DNA of 41,528 bases from Campylobacterales bacterium (GTDB lineage: Bacteria; Campylobacterota; Campylobacteria; Campylobacterales; Sulfurovaceae), in assembly GCA_014763885.1 (NCBI GenBank), contig JACXUO010000011.1:1-41528 (forward strand). The letters run 5' to 3'. The notes below the pieces were generated by a model, which was not told where the DNA came from, searched no databases, and saw only the letters and a list, made by a program, of their open reading frames with translations. The number at the start of each line of letters is the position of its first letter. The stretch's first letter is position 1. Shown piece by piece: positions 6,602 through 15,360 of the stretch. The position numbers and the translations under genes are program-made.

Positions 6602-7015
6602 ATGATAGGAATTTCTACTAAGACGGTATATGCAGTGGCTGCATTGCACGAATTAGGATCGATAGAAGCGGGGAAGGTACTTAAGATCAAAGAGATTGCA
6701 GCAAATGCCTCAATCCCTCAGAACTTTTTGGAACAGATCCTGCTTGAACTGCGAAAAGCGGGGATACTGAGCAGTATTAAAGGTGCTCATGGCGGTTACA
6801 AACTTGCGAAAGCATTAAAAGACATTACGCTGAAAGACGTGATGGAGACTTTGGAGTCTGATGCATTCTCAGATGTCTGTAAAACAGACAATCCGACACT
6901 GAAGCTTTTTTGGTCGGATATCATAGAGGGTGTAGGTAAGGTTTTTGATATGCCGCTTTCTGAGTTGAAAAACTATCAGCTCAAAGCAAATCACGCATTA
7001 AACTTCTCAATTTAA
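6602..7015 (+). CDS. Rrf2-family transcriptional regulator
   Basis: This 137-residue regulator has an N-terminal winged helix typical of Rrf2 proteins: STKTVYAVAALHEL, the recognition region ASIPQNFLEQILLELRKAG and the wing KGAHGGYKLAK. Only one Cys (in DVCKTDN) is present, so the three-Cys Fe-S site of IscR/NsrR is missing. It is closer in that respect to the cysteine regulator CymR type. It precedes a sulfhydrylase gene by 13 bases, and an Rrf2/CymR-type regulator next to Cys/Met metabolism is a well-known arrangement. Autoregulation of the operon is likely but not shown by the sequence. Confidence 0.92.
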   Translation: MIGISTKTVYAVAALHELGSIEAGKVLKIKEIAANASIPQNFLEQILLELRKAGILSSIKGAHGGYKLAKALKDITLKDVMETLESDAFSDVCKTDNPTLKLFWSDIIEGVGKVFDMPLSELKNYQLKANHALNFSI

Positions 7016-7028
7016 CGAGGAAAACTTC

Positions 7029-8037
7029 ATGGATAAAACAGTAGATTTTGAATATTACAATACACTCATGGTACATAGTGTAGGGAACAGAGTAGGTCCC
7101 ATCGCGCCTGTGATGGCACCTTCTGCGGCATTTGGATATGAGAATGCGGAAGAAGCGGAAGGGATATTTGCAGGAACCGTAGCAAAACCGCTTTATGCCC
7201 GCGTAGGGAACCCGACCAACGGTAAGCTGGAGTCGATCGTCGCAAAAATGGAAGGGGGTATCGGGGCGCTTGCTACCGCTTCTGGAATGGGTGCGATGTC
7301 GATGGTAAGTATGGCGATCCTGAACAGCGGAGATGAGCTGCTTTGTATAGGGGGATTCTTCGGGGGAACCTATTCACTGGTCAATGAGACTTTGGCACGT
7401 TTTGGTATCACTAACAGCTTTTGTGAGGTAGATGATTTTGATCATATCGAGTCTAAACTCAAGAGCGGTATCAAGATGGTACTCATGGAGAGTGTGGGGA
7501 ACCCAAGTCTGAGACTTCCTGATCTACAGAGAATTATCGATCTGTGTAATAAGTATGAGACAATACTTGTGATCGACAATACGGCAACACCGATCTTACT
7601 GAGACCGATCGCAATGGGTGCAGATATCGTCGTACACTCTTCAACGAAAAATATCTCTGGCCACTCTGCTGCACTTGGCGGGATTGCCGTCTTTAGAGCT
7701 GTTGATCAGGAGAAGGACAAACTGCTGCATCCGAAATATGCCGACCTGCACAAGTTTGTCAAAAAGATGGGCAATAAAGCATTTATGGCCATCTTCAAAA
7801 AACGTGCGATCCGCGATATGGGGATGACTTGATGCACTCAAGGTCGTCATCCAGACAGCGAATATCGGTGACAACAGGAGCCTTGCGCTGCACATGACGA
7901 GTACGATCTTCAGTGATTTTGATGAAGAGGCACGCAAATTCCTGGGAGTACATGAGGGGCTGATACGGGTCTCTATAGGTCTGGAAGACCCGCAGGTGGT
8001 CGCGGAAGATTTTATCCAGGCGGCAAATGCGATTTAG
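7029..8037 (+). pseudogene. O-acetylhomoserine/cysteine sulfhydrylase family gene, broken by internal deletion and frameshift
   Basis: This is a PLP enzyme of the Cys/Met metabolism family, which makes homocysteine or related thiols from O-acetylhomoserine and sulfide. The first ORF reads 267 residues, with the PLP-binding Lys207 in SSTKNISGH and the segments YARVGNPT and VIDNTATP. It stops at TGA 7830-7832 right after KRAIRDMGMT. The family's C-terminal end continues in the +1 frame from about 7831: DALKVVIQTANIGDNRSLALH and later GLIRVSIGLEDP, ending at TAG 8035-8037. The roughly 85 residues normally between these parts are missing. Intact members are about 420 residues. The 3' end overlaps the next gene's ATG. 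An assembly error is the alternative. Confidence 0.85.
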
Positions 8038-9229
8038 CGGATCTCTCTTTTTCTTTTTTATGCTCTCGGCCCTTTTGTACCCCGGTGAGGAGAGCAGCTC
8101 TTTAGCCTATCTCAATACATTGCGCCAAAAAAGCGGGCTGATCCCCCTGCAGGAAAACAGGCTGCTCAATCACGCCGCAGCATCCCATGCGAACTACCTC
8201 GTCCTGCATCAAGGGATGGGGCATCTCGAACAACATGGACACAAGGGATATACGGGGGAAACACCTTCCGAACGTGTCGTCCATCATGGGTATGCTTCCA
8301 AAGATGTCATGGAAAATATCGCCGTCAACGCTAAAAACGGTGCCTCAGCAGTGGATGAACTTTTCGCTGCAATCTATCATCGTTTTGTTTTTTTGAGTTT
8401 TGACAAAGATCAGATAGGAGCAGGAAGCGCCGAGACAGAGATCTACAAACGTACCCAGAATGCGTATGTCTACAAGCTGGGCTCCTCGAAACTGAATCTA
8501 TTGTGCCAAAAAACATTTGTACCTGTCAGCGGAGTGATCTATCTGCAGAATGTGTGTAAAAAGAGTGACCTGCTACTCCCTCAGGCACTCTATGAGAACC
8601 AACAGGAAGAGATCAAATCGAAAAATGCGAAGGTCGTCCTTCATCCCTATCCGGGGCAGCAAGGGGTGATGCCGGCCTTCTATAACGAACGACCCGATCC
8701 TCTGCCTGACTATGATGTAAGCGGTTATCCTGTGTCGGTACAGTTCAACGACCTTTACTACACTACAGTCAGGCTCAAATCGTTCCGCCTTTTTGATGAG
8801 GAGGGGAGAGAGATACCTATGAGCAGAATCCTGACTCATGCAAATGATCCTCATCAGCGCCTGAAAAAGACGCAGTTCGCATTGATGCCCATCAAACGTT
8901 TGGAGTATGGTACGACCTACAGGGCAGCGTTTGAAGCAGAGATAGACGGGGAGCCCTATCACAAGTCATGGAAGTTTACGACCAGAAGTTTCAAAGAGAA
9001 GCTCTATCGGGTTGAAAAAGAGGAAACCATGATCAAGGCGGAGCCCGGAAGTACAGTAATACTCTATTTTGTTCCGAGGTCAGGCCGCGATCTTCTCCTG
9101 CGCTATCGTTCAAGCAAGGGGTTGAAGGTGACGCTTATAGACCAGAATACACTGAAGGTCAGCATCCCGCAGCAGTCCTATGGTGAGGCGACTGTCAAAG
9201 CTGGAGGGAGAGCGGTTCGGTTCAGATAG
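8027..9229 (+). CDS. CAP-domain (SCP/PR1-like) exported protein
   Basis: This 400-residue protein has a hydrophobic N-terminal signal (about 3-18). A CAP/SCP domain spans about 25-155: LAYLNTLRQKSGLIPLQENRLLNHAAASHANYL, HGHKGYTGETPSERV, the ENIA segment and the HR.VFLSF segment. The candidate CAP-cavity residues His and Glu are present (GMGHLEQHG, MENIA). The C-terminal half (about 230-400) looks like beta-sandwich material (PVSVQFNDLYY and repeated strand-like segments) without a recognised family. CAP proteins are secreted, with roles from envelope remodelling to adhesion. The ATG overlaps the sulfhydrylase remnant by 11 bases. Confidence 0.85.
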   Translation: MRFSGSLFFFFMLSALLYPGEESSSLAYLNTLRQKSGLIPLQENRLLNHAAASHANYLVLHQGMGHLEQHGHKGYTGETPSERVVHHGYASKDVMENIAVNAKNGASAVDELFAAIYHRFVFLSFDKDQIGAGSAETEIYKRTQNAYVYKLGSSKLNLLCQKTFVPVSGVIYLQNVCKKSDLLLPQALYENQQEEIKSKNAKVVLHPYPGQQGVMPAFYNERPDPLPDYDVSGYPVSVQFNDLYYTTVRLKSFRLFDEEGREIPMSRILTHANDPHQRLKKTQFALMPIKRLEYGTTYRAAFEAEIDGEPYHKSWKFTTRSFKEKLYRVEKEETMIKAEPGSTVILYFVPRSGRDLLLRYRSSKGLKVTLIDQNTLKVSIPQQSYGEATVKAGGRAVRFR

Positions 9230-9286
9230 GATGATGCCCGTTTTCAAGAGGAACAGTCCCCATGGACCGAAAGATGAGAGATATTT

Positions 9287-9311
9287 CGCGTAGGTGCGTC
9301 ATCACGCACCG
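9287..9311. repeat. Dispersed hairpin repeat, copy 1
   Basis: CGCGTA is followed by GGTGCGT (9293-9299), loop CATC and ACGCACC (9304-9310), then G. The same unit with loop AACC occurs at 41361-41385. Both copies lie in short intergenic spaces just past gene ends. This looks like a REP-type or terminator-like dispersed palindrome; copy number in the genome is unknown. Confidence 0.7.
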
Positions 9312-9327
9312 GAGTAGGAAGAGGACG

Positions 9328-10551
9328 CTATAGGATCTTCTCCCCTGAGATATAGACCTCTGAAGCCTTCTGTGTATGAAGGATCGTCTGCAGTGCGATA
9401 TCCTCCACGGAAGAAGGCGTATCCGGAAGTGTGATGACTGCGAAGTCAGACTCCCTGCCTGCCTCGATACTCCCCACATTCAGTCCCAGTATCGTTGCGG
9501 CATCGGAGGTGACAGCGCGGATGAGCTGATGGGAAAGTACTTCCATCGGTTCTGTATAGTGCATCATCAATGCCGCACGAAGTTCATCAAAAATATTGAG
9601 CGACCAGTTGGAACTGAGTCCATCCGTTGCCACACTGAAGGGCATATGCAATTCTTGGATTTTTTCGATTGCCAGTCTGCCGCATCCAAGCAGCCTGTTG
9701 GAACGTGGACAATGTGCGATAGAGTGGCCTTTTGATGAGAGGTGTGCAAGTTCTTCCTCATTTGCATGTACACAGTGCGTAAAGTGTGTCGGATAGCTGT
9801 CAAAAGCGTGCATAAACTCCATGATGGAGGTCACCGGTGTGGAGGTATTGAAAAACTTCTCAAAAAAGGGTTTGAACCCTCCCTCTCCCTCTTCCAGCCA
9901 CTCACGTTCAGCCTGAGATTCCAGAAAGTGCGCAGAGAGGGGGAGGCTGTGCTGTTTGGCTACCTGCACGGCCCTCTGGAGGATCACCGGGTGTACCGAG
10001 TAGGGTGAATGGATGGCAATGGCCGGAGTGATACGATCTTCTGGCGCACAGTGCTGTGAAGCCTTCATACGTTCCAAAAAGTCATTGTAGAGCGCATCGG
10101 CATAGGCAGCATTGGAACCGATAAGCTCGTTGAAAAAGACGACTCTCTGGGATGCTTTCATGCACGCTTCAAGTTCTGCACCGAAGCTGGAAACGGCACC
10201 GAAGGTCGTGACACCGGAGTGCAGCATCTCCTCTGTTTTACTGAGCATCAGTGCATTGTCACACTTCTGTATCAGTTCATTGCGGTTTTCAACGACAGAG
10301 TCCAGCCAGGACATGAAGGTGCCGTATTTGAGTGTCGTACTGTTGGCGGAAAACTCCAGGTGTACATGGGTATTGATAAATCCCGGATAGAGAACAGAGT
10401 TTTTCCCCGCATAGTGGATATCCGCATCCGGGTATTTCTCTGCAAGGTTTTTCAGTGTATCGACCGCCTCTATCTTCTTACTGTAGGCAACGGCACAGTT
10501 TTCCAGAAATCCTTTTGGGGTATAGATATAATCTGCTGTGATCAGGTTCAT
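9328..10551 (-). CDS. Aminofutalosine-deaminase-like amidohydrolase
   Basis: This 407-residue metal-dependent hydrolase belongs to the cytosine deaminase/chlorohydrolase group. Metal ligands are visible as His62 and His64 (NTHVHLEF), a His in SAHFLES, a His in THCVHA and the Asp of ATDGLSSN. NSVLYPGFIN and the C-terminal GRESDFAVI segments are typical. Campylobacterota orthologs are usually called 'aminofutalosine deaminase family', i.e. a possible step of futalosine-route menaquinone synthesis. Many members use the nucleosidase route instead, so the substrate is uncertain. In C. jejuni an amidohydrolase gene also neighbours aroQ (recollection). It is divergent from aroQ here. Confidence 0.82.
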   Translation of the reverse strand: MNLITADYIYTPKGFLENCAVAYSKKIEAVDTLKNLAEKYPDADIHYAGKNSVLYPGFINTHVHLEFSANSTTLKYGTFMSWLDSVVENRNELIQKCDNALMLSKTEEMLHSGVTTFGAVSSFGAELEACMKASQRVVFFNELIGSNAAYADALYNDFLERMKASQHCAPEDRITPAIAIHSPYSVHPVILQRAVQVAKQHSLPLSAHFLESQAEREWLEEGEGGFKPFFEKFFNTSTPVTSIMEFMHAFDSYPTHFTHCVHANEEELAHLSSKGHSIAHCPRSNRLLGCGRLAIEKIQELHMPFSVATDGLSSNWSLNIFDELRAALMMHYTEPMEVLSHQLIRAVTSDAATILGLNVGSIEAGRESDFAVITLPDTPSSVEDIALQTILHTQKASEVYISGEKIL

Positions 10552-10650
10552 AAAGCCCTCTTATTTTTTTGTTATCTCTTTGTATTTTGTATTGTGTTTA
10601 ATACTATTTGGATAAAATGATAGCTAAAATTTTTAAAGAAGGTAGAACAG

Positions 10651-11148
10651 ATGAAAATTGTAGTCATTCAAGGCCCCAATCTCAATATGCTGGGAATTAG
10701 AGAACAAAATATCTACGGTCCAATGAAACTTGAGGATATTCATGCACAGATGAAAGCTTTTGCTGAGCAGAACAATCATGAGATCGAGTTTTTCCAGAGC
10801 AACCTTGAAGGTGAGATCGTAGACCGTATCCAGGAGTGCCTTGGGGATGCAGACGGTATCATTATCAACCCTGCTGCATATACACATACCTCTATTGCTA
10901 TCCGTGATGCGATCGCAGCAGTGAAGATCCCTACGCTTGAGGTACATCTTTCCAATATTTACCAAAGAGAAGAGTTCAGACATAAATCATTGACTGCACC
11001 TGTATGTGCTGGACAGATCGCGGGAATGGGGCCATACGGGTATCATCTTGCGATGGTAGGGATGAATCAGATGTTTGCAGAGATCAAAATGATGAAAGAA
11101 CATCAGGCCAAAGTACAAGCAGCTCAGGCAGCGCAGGCACAAGCCTAA
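10651..11148 (+). CDS. aroQ: Type II 3-dehydroquinate dehydratase
   Basis: This enzyme converts 3-dehydroquinate to 3-dehydroshikimate in aromatic amino acid synthesis. The [11 protein letters not shown] start (8-18), Tyr22 of the lid region, [26 protein letters not shown] and GPYGYHLA are all type II signatures. The 165 residues are slightly longer than usual because of an Ala/Gln-rich tail ([12 protein letters not shown]). The start ATG has GAAGG about ten bases upstream. It heads the aroQ-pepP-folK-flhF order also known in Helicobacter pylori (HP1038-HP1035). Confidence 0.97.
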   Translation: MKIVVIQGPNLNMLGIREQNIYGPMKLEDIHAQMKAFAEQNNHEIEFFQSNLEGEIVDRIQECLGDADGIIINPAAYTHTSIAIRDAIAAVKIPTLEVHLSNIYQREEFRHKSLTAPVCAGQIAGMGPYGYHLAMVGMNQMFAEIKMMKEHQAKVQAAQAAQAQA

Positions 11149-11155
11149 AATTTAC

Positions 11156-11179
11156 GCTTCCGGGCACCCGCCCGGAAGC
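11156..11179 (+). terminator. Strong GC-rich stem-loop between aroQ and pepP
   Basis: GCTTCCGGGC (11156-11165), loop ACCC, and GCCCGGAAGC (11170-11179) form a perfect ten-base stem starting eight bases after the aroQ stop. No T-tract follows, so it may be an RNA-stabilising or attenuating hairpin rather than a full terminator. Confidence 0.6.
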
Positions 11180-11235
11180 ATACATGACTCATCGATATGA
11201 GCGCACTCCCAAACTATCCCGGAAAAGGTTAATCT

Positions 11236-12255
11236 ATGAACTATATGCTAAACAATGAAAATGCGATCTACTATGAATGCGGATACAGTTGCGACAATGT
11301 ACTCTACCTCTCTCTTGGAAGCGAAGCATACTTCATCACTGACAGCCGCTATACAATAGAAGCCAGGGAGAAGGTTCATAATGCAGAGGTTGTGATCGAT
11401 CGTGATCTTTACGGCCGTGCGGTGAAGATACTCAAAGAGAGTAAGGTCAAAAAGATGATCTTTGACCCCAAAGAGTGGTCAGTTGCAGCCTTCCAACACT
11501 TGACTGACAATACAAAGATCACCTTTTCGCCGGAGCCTGATTTTTCGCATAAAAAACGTATCATTAAAAGCGATGAAGAGCTCAAGATACTTGCCAAAGC
11601 GGCAAAACTGGGTGCCAAAGCCTTTTCCAGGCTGGCAAAAGAGTTTCAGCAAAACGGTATCGGTGAAAATGAGTTTGCGCTGACTCATAAAGCTAAGTCT
11701 GTTCTGGGGGATTACGGCAAGTACGATCTCAGCTTTGATCCTATCGTCGCGTTGAATGCAAATGCTGCAAAGCCGCATGCCCTGCCTACCAAAAAACGGA
11801 TGAAAGCAGGGGACCTGCTGCTCGTGGATGCCGGACTCAAATATAAGCGCTACTGTTCAGACCGTACACGTACGGTGCAGGTGGGTGAAAGATTTACCTT
11901 CGGTACAAAATCAACATTTGCAAAAAAGAAGATACAGAAAGCCTATGATGTTGTGCTCAAGGCACATGACAATGCGATAGCAAAAGCAAGATCGGGGATG
12001 AAGGCGAGAGAGGTCGATGCCCTGACCCGTGATCTGATCAACAAGGCAGGATTCGGCGAATATTTTGTTCATTCAACAGGGCATGGTGTGGGGCTTGATA
12101 TCCATGAAATGCCCTATATCGCTTCAAAGTCCGATACGATTATTGAAGACGGTATGGTCTATACGATAGAACCGGGTATCTACATCCCCGGGGAGTTCGG
12201 GATACGCATCGAAGATATGGTGGCGATGATCGATGGGAAAGCAGTGGTACTTTAA
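11236..12255 (+). CDS. Xaa-Pro aminopeptidase/dipeptidase (M24 family)
   Basis: This metallopeptidase cleaves peptides next to proline. It has 339 residues: an N-terminal creatinase-like domain (about 1-105) and a pita-bread catalytic domain (about 110-335). The five metal ligands are visible in VDAG (Asp), SDRTRT (Asp), HGVGLDIHE (His), IEPGIY (Glu) and RIED (Glu). The size and position before folK match HP1037 of H. pylori. AAAAGG precedes the ATG. The stop codon directly abuts the folK ATG, so the two are co-translated. Whether it acts as PepP or PepQ cannot be told from the sequence. Confidence 0.92.
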   Translation: MNYMLNNENAIYYECGYSCDNVLYLSLGSEAYFITDSRYTIEAREKVHNAEVVIDRDLYGRAVKILKESKVKKMIFDPKEWSVAAFQHLTDNTKITFSPEPDFSHKKRIIKSDEELKILAKAAKLGAKAFSRLAKEFQQNGIGENEFALTHKAKSVLGDYGKYDLSFDPIVALNANAAKPHALPTKKRMKAGDLLLVDAGLKYKRYCSDRTRTVQVGERFTFGTKSTFAKKKIQKAYDVVLKAHDNAIAKARSGMKAREVDALTRDLINKAGFGEYFVHSTGHGVGLDIHEMPYIASKSDTIIEDGMVYTIEPGIYIPGEFGIRIEDMVAMIDGKAVVL

Positions 12256-12747
12256 ATGCTTGTGAAAAGTATCGGAGACAAAAATCTGCTGCTGAGGGGA
12301 GGACACTACCCCTATCTTTCAGCCAAAAGTTCAGGGAAGAGAGAAGCGCTGTTGGGGATTGGAGGGAATATCGGTGATGTGGTGCGGAGGTTTGAGCACC
12401 TTTTCGCCTTTTTAAACCGCAGTCCTTTGGTACATATCAAAGAGACCTCTCCGATACTCAGAAATCCTCCTTTTGGCTATCTTGAACAGGAGGATTTCTA
12501 CAATGCTTTGATACGTATCGAGACAGACTTGACACCCAAAGCATTATTGCGATATATTCTCAAAGTTGAGAAGCGGTTTGGAAGAAAACGTCTTTTTAAA
12601 GACGGGCCGAGAACACTGGATATCGACATTGTTTTTTATGAAAATGTCTCTCTTGATGAAGAGAGACTGACCATCCCGCATCCCCACTGGTTTGAACGGG
12701 ATTCTGTACTGATTCCTTTATCCTATATGAAAGGTGACCTGGCATGA
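12256..12747 (+). CDS. folK: 6-hydroxymethyl-7,8-dihydropterin pyrophosphokinase
   Basis: FolK transfers pyrophosphate from ATP to 6-hydroxymethyl-dihydropterin in folate synthesis. The 163 residues contain LLGIGGNIGD (about 32-41), the QEDFYNALIRIET segment and the signature KDGPRTLDIDIVFYE followed by LTIPHPHWFERDSVLIPL. An N-terminal extension of about 30 residues precedes the kinase core, as in other Campylobacterota FolK proteins (recollection). It starts directly after the pepP stop and overlaps flhF by four bases (ATGA). Confidence 0.95.
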   Translation: MLVKSIGDKNLLLRGGHYPYLSAKSSGKREALLGIGGNIGDVVRRFEHLFAFLNRSPLVHIKETSPILRNPPFGYLEQEDFYNALIRIETDLTPKALLRYILKVEKRFGRKRLFKDGPRTLDIDIVFYENVSLDEERLTIPHPHWFERDSVLIPLSYMKGDLA

Positions 12748-13826
12748 TCCATGAAACATTTGTAGCATCAGATCCCAAAAGTGCATATACTCAGGCTGTA
12801 GAGAAGTATGGCGGCAAGATCGAACTGGTCTCTGCCAAACAGCTGAAGTACGATGATGGAAAGCTGCGATGCGAGATCAAGGTTGCCATTCCCAAAGCCA
12901 TTTACCTCCGGAAGACACTGGGTGATGAGGTGCCTGTAGCAAAAAGCGAGGAGACACTTCTGATGGAGGAGATCGCAACACTGAAGTCCCAACTCTCGCT
13001 GATGAAGGAGACACTGCAGAAAGATATCAGTGTCAATGATACGGTCATTTCGGAAGTCAAGGCACTCTTCATGCGTAAAGGGATTGCCGAGGCATGGTTG
13101 GATGAGGTGATCAACGGACTGGTGGGAACACCTATCGCCGAGGAACGCAAACTTCTGGTCTCTTACCTTCTCGAAGAGATCGACGACGCATTGAAAGAGA
13201 AAGCCGAAGATCTCTCCGTACCGAAAGTGATGATGTTCGTAGGTCCCACAGGTACCGGAAAGACGACGACGATTGCCAAACTGGCAGCACGGTATGCCTA
13301 TCTGATGGATACACCCTACCGTGTGGGGCTTATCAATCTTGACAGCTACAAAGTGGGTGCCATCGAGCAGCTCAAGCACTATGCGGACATTATGCAGATC
13401 GACCATATCGCTGTAGAAAATGTCAATGGTTTTAAAGAGGCACTGGAGCGTTCAGACGCTTATGATGTAATGCTTGTAGATACCGCAGGAATGTCGCCCT
13501 ATGATACCCAGAAGCTTATCCACACGGTGGAATATGTGGATTCAGACACGCTCAAGGAGCTTGAGGTGCATCTTGTACTTCCGGCTACCGTCAAATATGA
13601 GGATATGGAAGATATCTATACAAACTTCTCTTTTTTGAACCTTGACTCTGTGATCATTACGAAGTTTGACGAGACGAAACATCTGGGCACACTGCTCAAC
13701 TTCATGCTGGTCTATGGTGTGCCTATGAGCTACTTCTCTATAGGACAGGAGGTTCCTGACGACCTGCGTGTCGCAAGCAAAGAGTACCTTCTGGAGCGTT
13801 TGATCGGAGATATCGATGCGGGCTGA
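12744..13826 (+). CDS. flhF: Signal-recognition-particle-like GTPase FlhF
   Basis: FlhF is an SRP-type GTPase that sets the polar site and number of flagella. The 360 residues have the FlhF N-terminal segment (MIHETFVASDPKSAYTQA), a linker, and the NG domain. The P-loop is VGPTGTGKTTT (about 163-173), followed by INLDSYKVGA, DTAGMSPYD (G3) and TKFDETKHLGT (G4/closing loop). All GTPase motifs look intact. It follows folK as in Helicobacter, but the normal next gene flhG is absent; a small SpoA-domain gene follows. Many Sulfurovum relatives are non-flagellated, so FlhF may place another polar structure here, or flagella genes may lie elsewhere. Confidence 0.95.
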   Translation: MIHETFVASDPKSAYTQAVEKYGGKIELVSAKQLKYDDGKLRCEIKVAIPKAIYLRKTLGDEVPVAKSEETLLMEEIATLKSQLSLMKETLQKDISVNDTVISEVKALFMRKGIAEAWLDEVINGLVGTPIAEERKLLVSYLLEEIDDALKEKAEDLSVPKVMMFVGPTGTGKTTTIAKLAARYAYLMDTPYRVGLINLDSYKVGAIEQLKHYADIMQIDHIAVENVNGFKEALERSDAYDVMLVDTAGMSPYDTQKLIHTVEYVDSDTLKELEVHLVLPATVKYEDMEDIYTNFSFLNLDSVIITKFDETKHLGTLLNFMLVYGVPMSYFSIGQEVPDDLRVASKEYLLERLIGDIDAG

Positions 13827-13854
13827 CACCCAGGCTGACAGTTTGGAGGTGATG

Positions 13855-14289
13855 ATGCACAAGCATCAGATCTACCCGCACTATACCCTTGCTTTAGCCC
13901 CGTTTGAAGTGAAAAAGCGTGCACTGAAGGAGTTACAAAGGGGCGATATCCTGCTTTTGGGACTTGACCGGCTGAGATTGGTCCTGCTGGATGCCGAAGG
14001 GGTCACTGCCGAAGTGATGATTGAGCATCGGAGTGCCTTGGACAGGCTCAAAATAGTATCACTCGGGGTGCAGGCCCAGGAGCGTATATCCAAAAAATAC
14101 CAGGCTGTTTCGGTGATGCTGGGAGAGATACCATGCAAAAAACTGGAAGTAGGGCATGTGATAGGAACCATGGATCTGGACTTCGATCATCTCACCATTG
14201 CGGTTGAAGGGAAGAAGATCGCAGAGGGTTCATTGGTCAATGTAGGCGGCAGAATCGCCCTGCAGATCAATGAGATGGTCTCATCGTGA
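13855..14289 (+). CDS. FliN/FliY-like SpoA-domain protein
   Basis: The product is about 144 residues from ATG 13855, with GGAGG at 13845-13849. An upstream in-frame ATG at 13816 would overlap flhF by 11 bases and give 157 residues. The C-terminal part (last 70 residues) reads as a SpoA domain of the FliN type: VSVMLGEIPCKKLEVGHVIGTMDLDFDHLTIAVEGKKI is followed by GSLVNVGGRIALQI. The N-terminal half (ALKELQRGDILLLGLDRLRLVLLD) may be a second, divergent SpoA-like fold. It lacks the length of FliM or FliY. In Helicobacter the operon ends with fliM-fliY, so this may be a shortened relic of that end. A role as switch component is inferred from domain only. Confidence 0.75.
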   Translation: MHKHQIYPHYTLALAPFEVKKRALKELQRGDILLLGLDRLRLVLLDAEGVTAEVMIEHRSALDRLKIVSLGVQAQERISKKYQAVSVMLGEIPCKKLEVGHVIGTMDLDFDHLTIAVEGKKIAEGSLVNVGGRIALQINEMVSS

Positions 14290-14322
14290 TAAGAATTTGA
14301 AGAAAAAGCAGAGAGGCATGAA

Positions 14323-15348
14323 ATGAAAGAAGGCAAAAAAGTATTGGTTGGAATGAGTGGCGGTGTAGACTCTACGGTCAGCGCCATACTCCTGCAAAAA
14401 GAGGGCTATGAGGTCGAAGGGGTCTATATGAAACTCCATCAAAAAGAGGGTTACCATGAGGAGAACTTTGCCAAAGTACAGCGAGTGGGCGAATATCTCG
14501 GGATCAAGGTACACTTTTTGGATCTCAGCAGTGCGTTTAAAGAAGAGGTCTATGACTACTTTATCGAATCCTACAAAGCCGGACTTACGCCCAATCCCTG
14601 TGTGATGTGCAACCGTACGATCAAGTTCGGAAAGCTGGTAGAGTTTGCGGACAGCATCGGTGCGGAGTATATCGCTACGGGACACTACATCAGCTCTGAT
14701 GGAACGTTTATCTATATGGGGAAAGACCCGAACAAGGATCAGAGCTACTTTTTGTGCGAAGTCAAAAAAGAGGTGATCCCCAGACTGCTTTTCCCTTTGG
14801 GAGAGTGGGTCAAAGAGGATGTGAAAGCCTACGCCGCGGATATCGGGGTACTTCAGGATATCGCTGAGCAAAAAGAGAGTTCGGAGATCTGCTTTGTCGA
14901 AAACACCTACGATGAAGTGCTTGCTCGCCATATGGAGATCGATATGCCGGGAGAGACCGTAGATACGGAGGGGAATGTTGTCGGAACCCATAAAGGCTAT
15001 ATGCACTACACGATCGGCAAACGCAGAGGATTTTTTGTCAACGGTGCGCATGACCCGCATTTTGTGCTGGCGATAAAACCTGAGCAAAACCAGATCGTCG
15101 TAGGGACAAAAGAGAAGCTTGAAGCCCATGAATTTGAGATCAAGCAGGTCAACCTTTTTGAAGTGAGGGAGGAGTTTGACTGTCTGGTCAAAGTACGCTA
15201 CCGTACCAAAGCAGTACCGTGCCATGTGAAGTTGGAAGGGGAGAAGGGCAGAGTGACGCTCAAAGAACCTGTTTTCGGCCTGGCGCACGGGCAGATCGGG
15301 GCATTCTATGACGGGAACAGACTTATCGGCGGCGGTGTGATCTGCTAA
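14323..15348 (+). CDS. mnmA: tRNA-specific 2-thiouridylase MnmA
   Basis: MnmA installs the 2-thio group on the wobble uridine of tRNA-Lys, -Glu and -Gln. The 341 residues contain the PP-loop [10 protein letters not shown] (12-21), catalytic Cys93 in [13 protein letters not shown], the ATGHY segment and the second catalytic Cys190 in SSEICFV. The C-terminal beta-barrel (IGKRRG...[18 protein letters not shown]) is complete. AGAGGC lies upstream of the ATG. It comes after the FliN-like gene by about 33 bases and may share its transcript. The downstream DUF2062 gene is convergent. Confidence 0.97.
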   Translation: MKEGKKVLVGMSGGVDSTVSAILLQKEGYEVEGVYMKLHQKEGYHEENFAKVQRVGEYLGIKVHFLDLSSAFKEEVYDYFIESYKAGLTPNPCVMCNRTIKFGKLVEFADSIGAEYIATGHYISSDGTFIYMGKDPNKDQSYFLCEVKKEVIPRLLFPLGEWVKEDVKAYAADIGVLQDIAEQKESSEICFVENTYDEVLARHMEIDMPGETVDTEGNVVGTHKGYMHYTIGKRRGFFVNGAHDPHFVLAIKPEQNQIVVGTKEKLEAHEFEIKQVNLFEVREEFDCLVKVRYRTKAVPCHVKLEGEKGRVTLKEPVFGLAHGQIGAFYDGNRLIGGGVIC

Positions 15349-15360
15349 AGAGGGGTGTGC

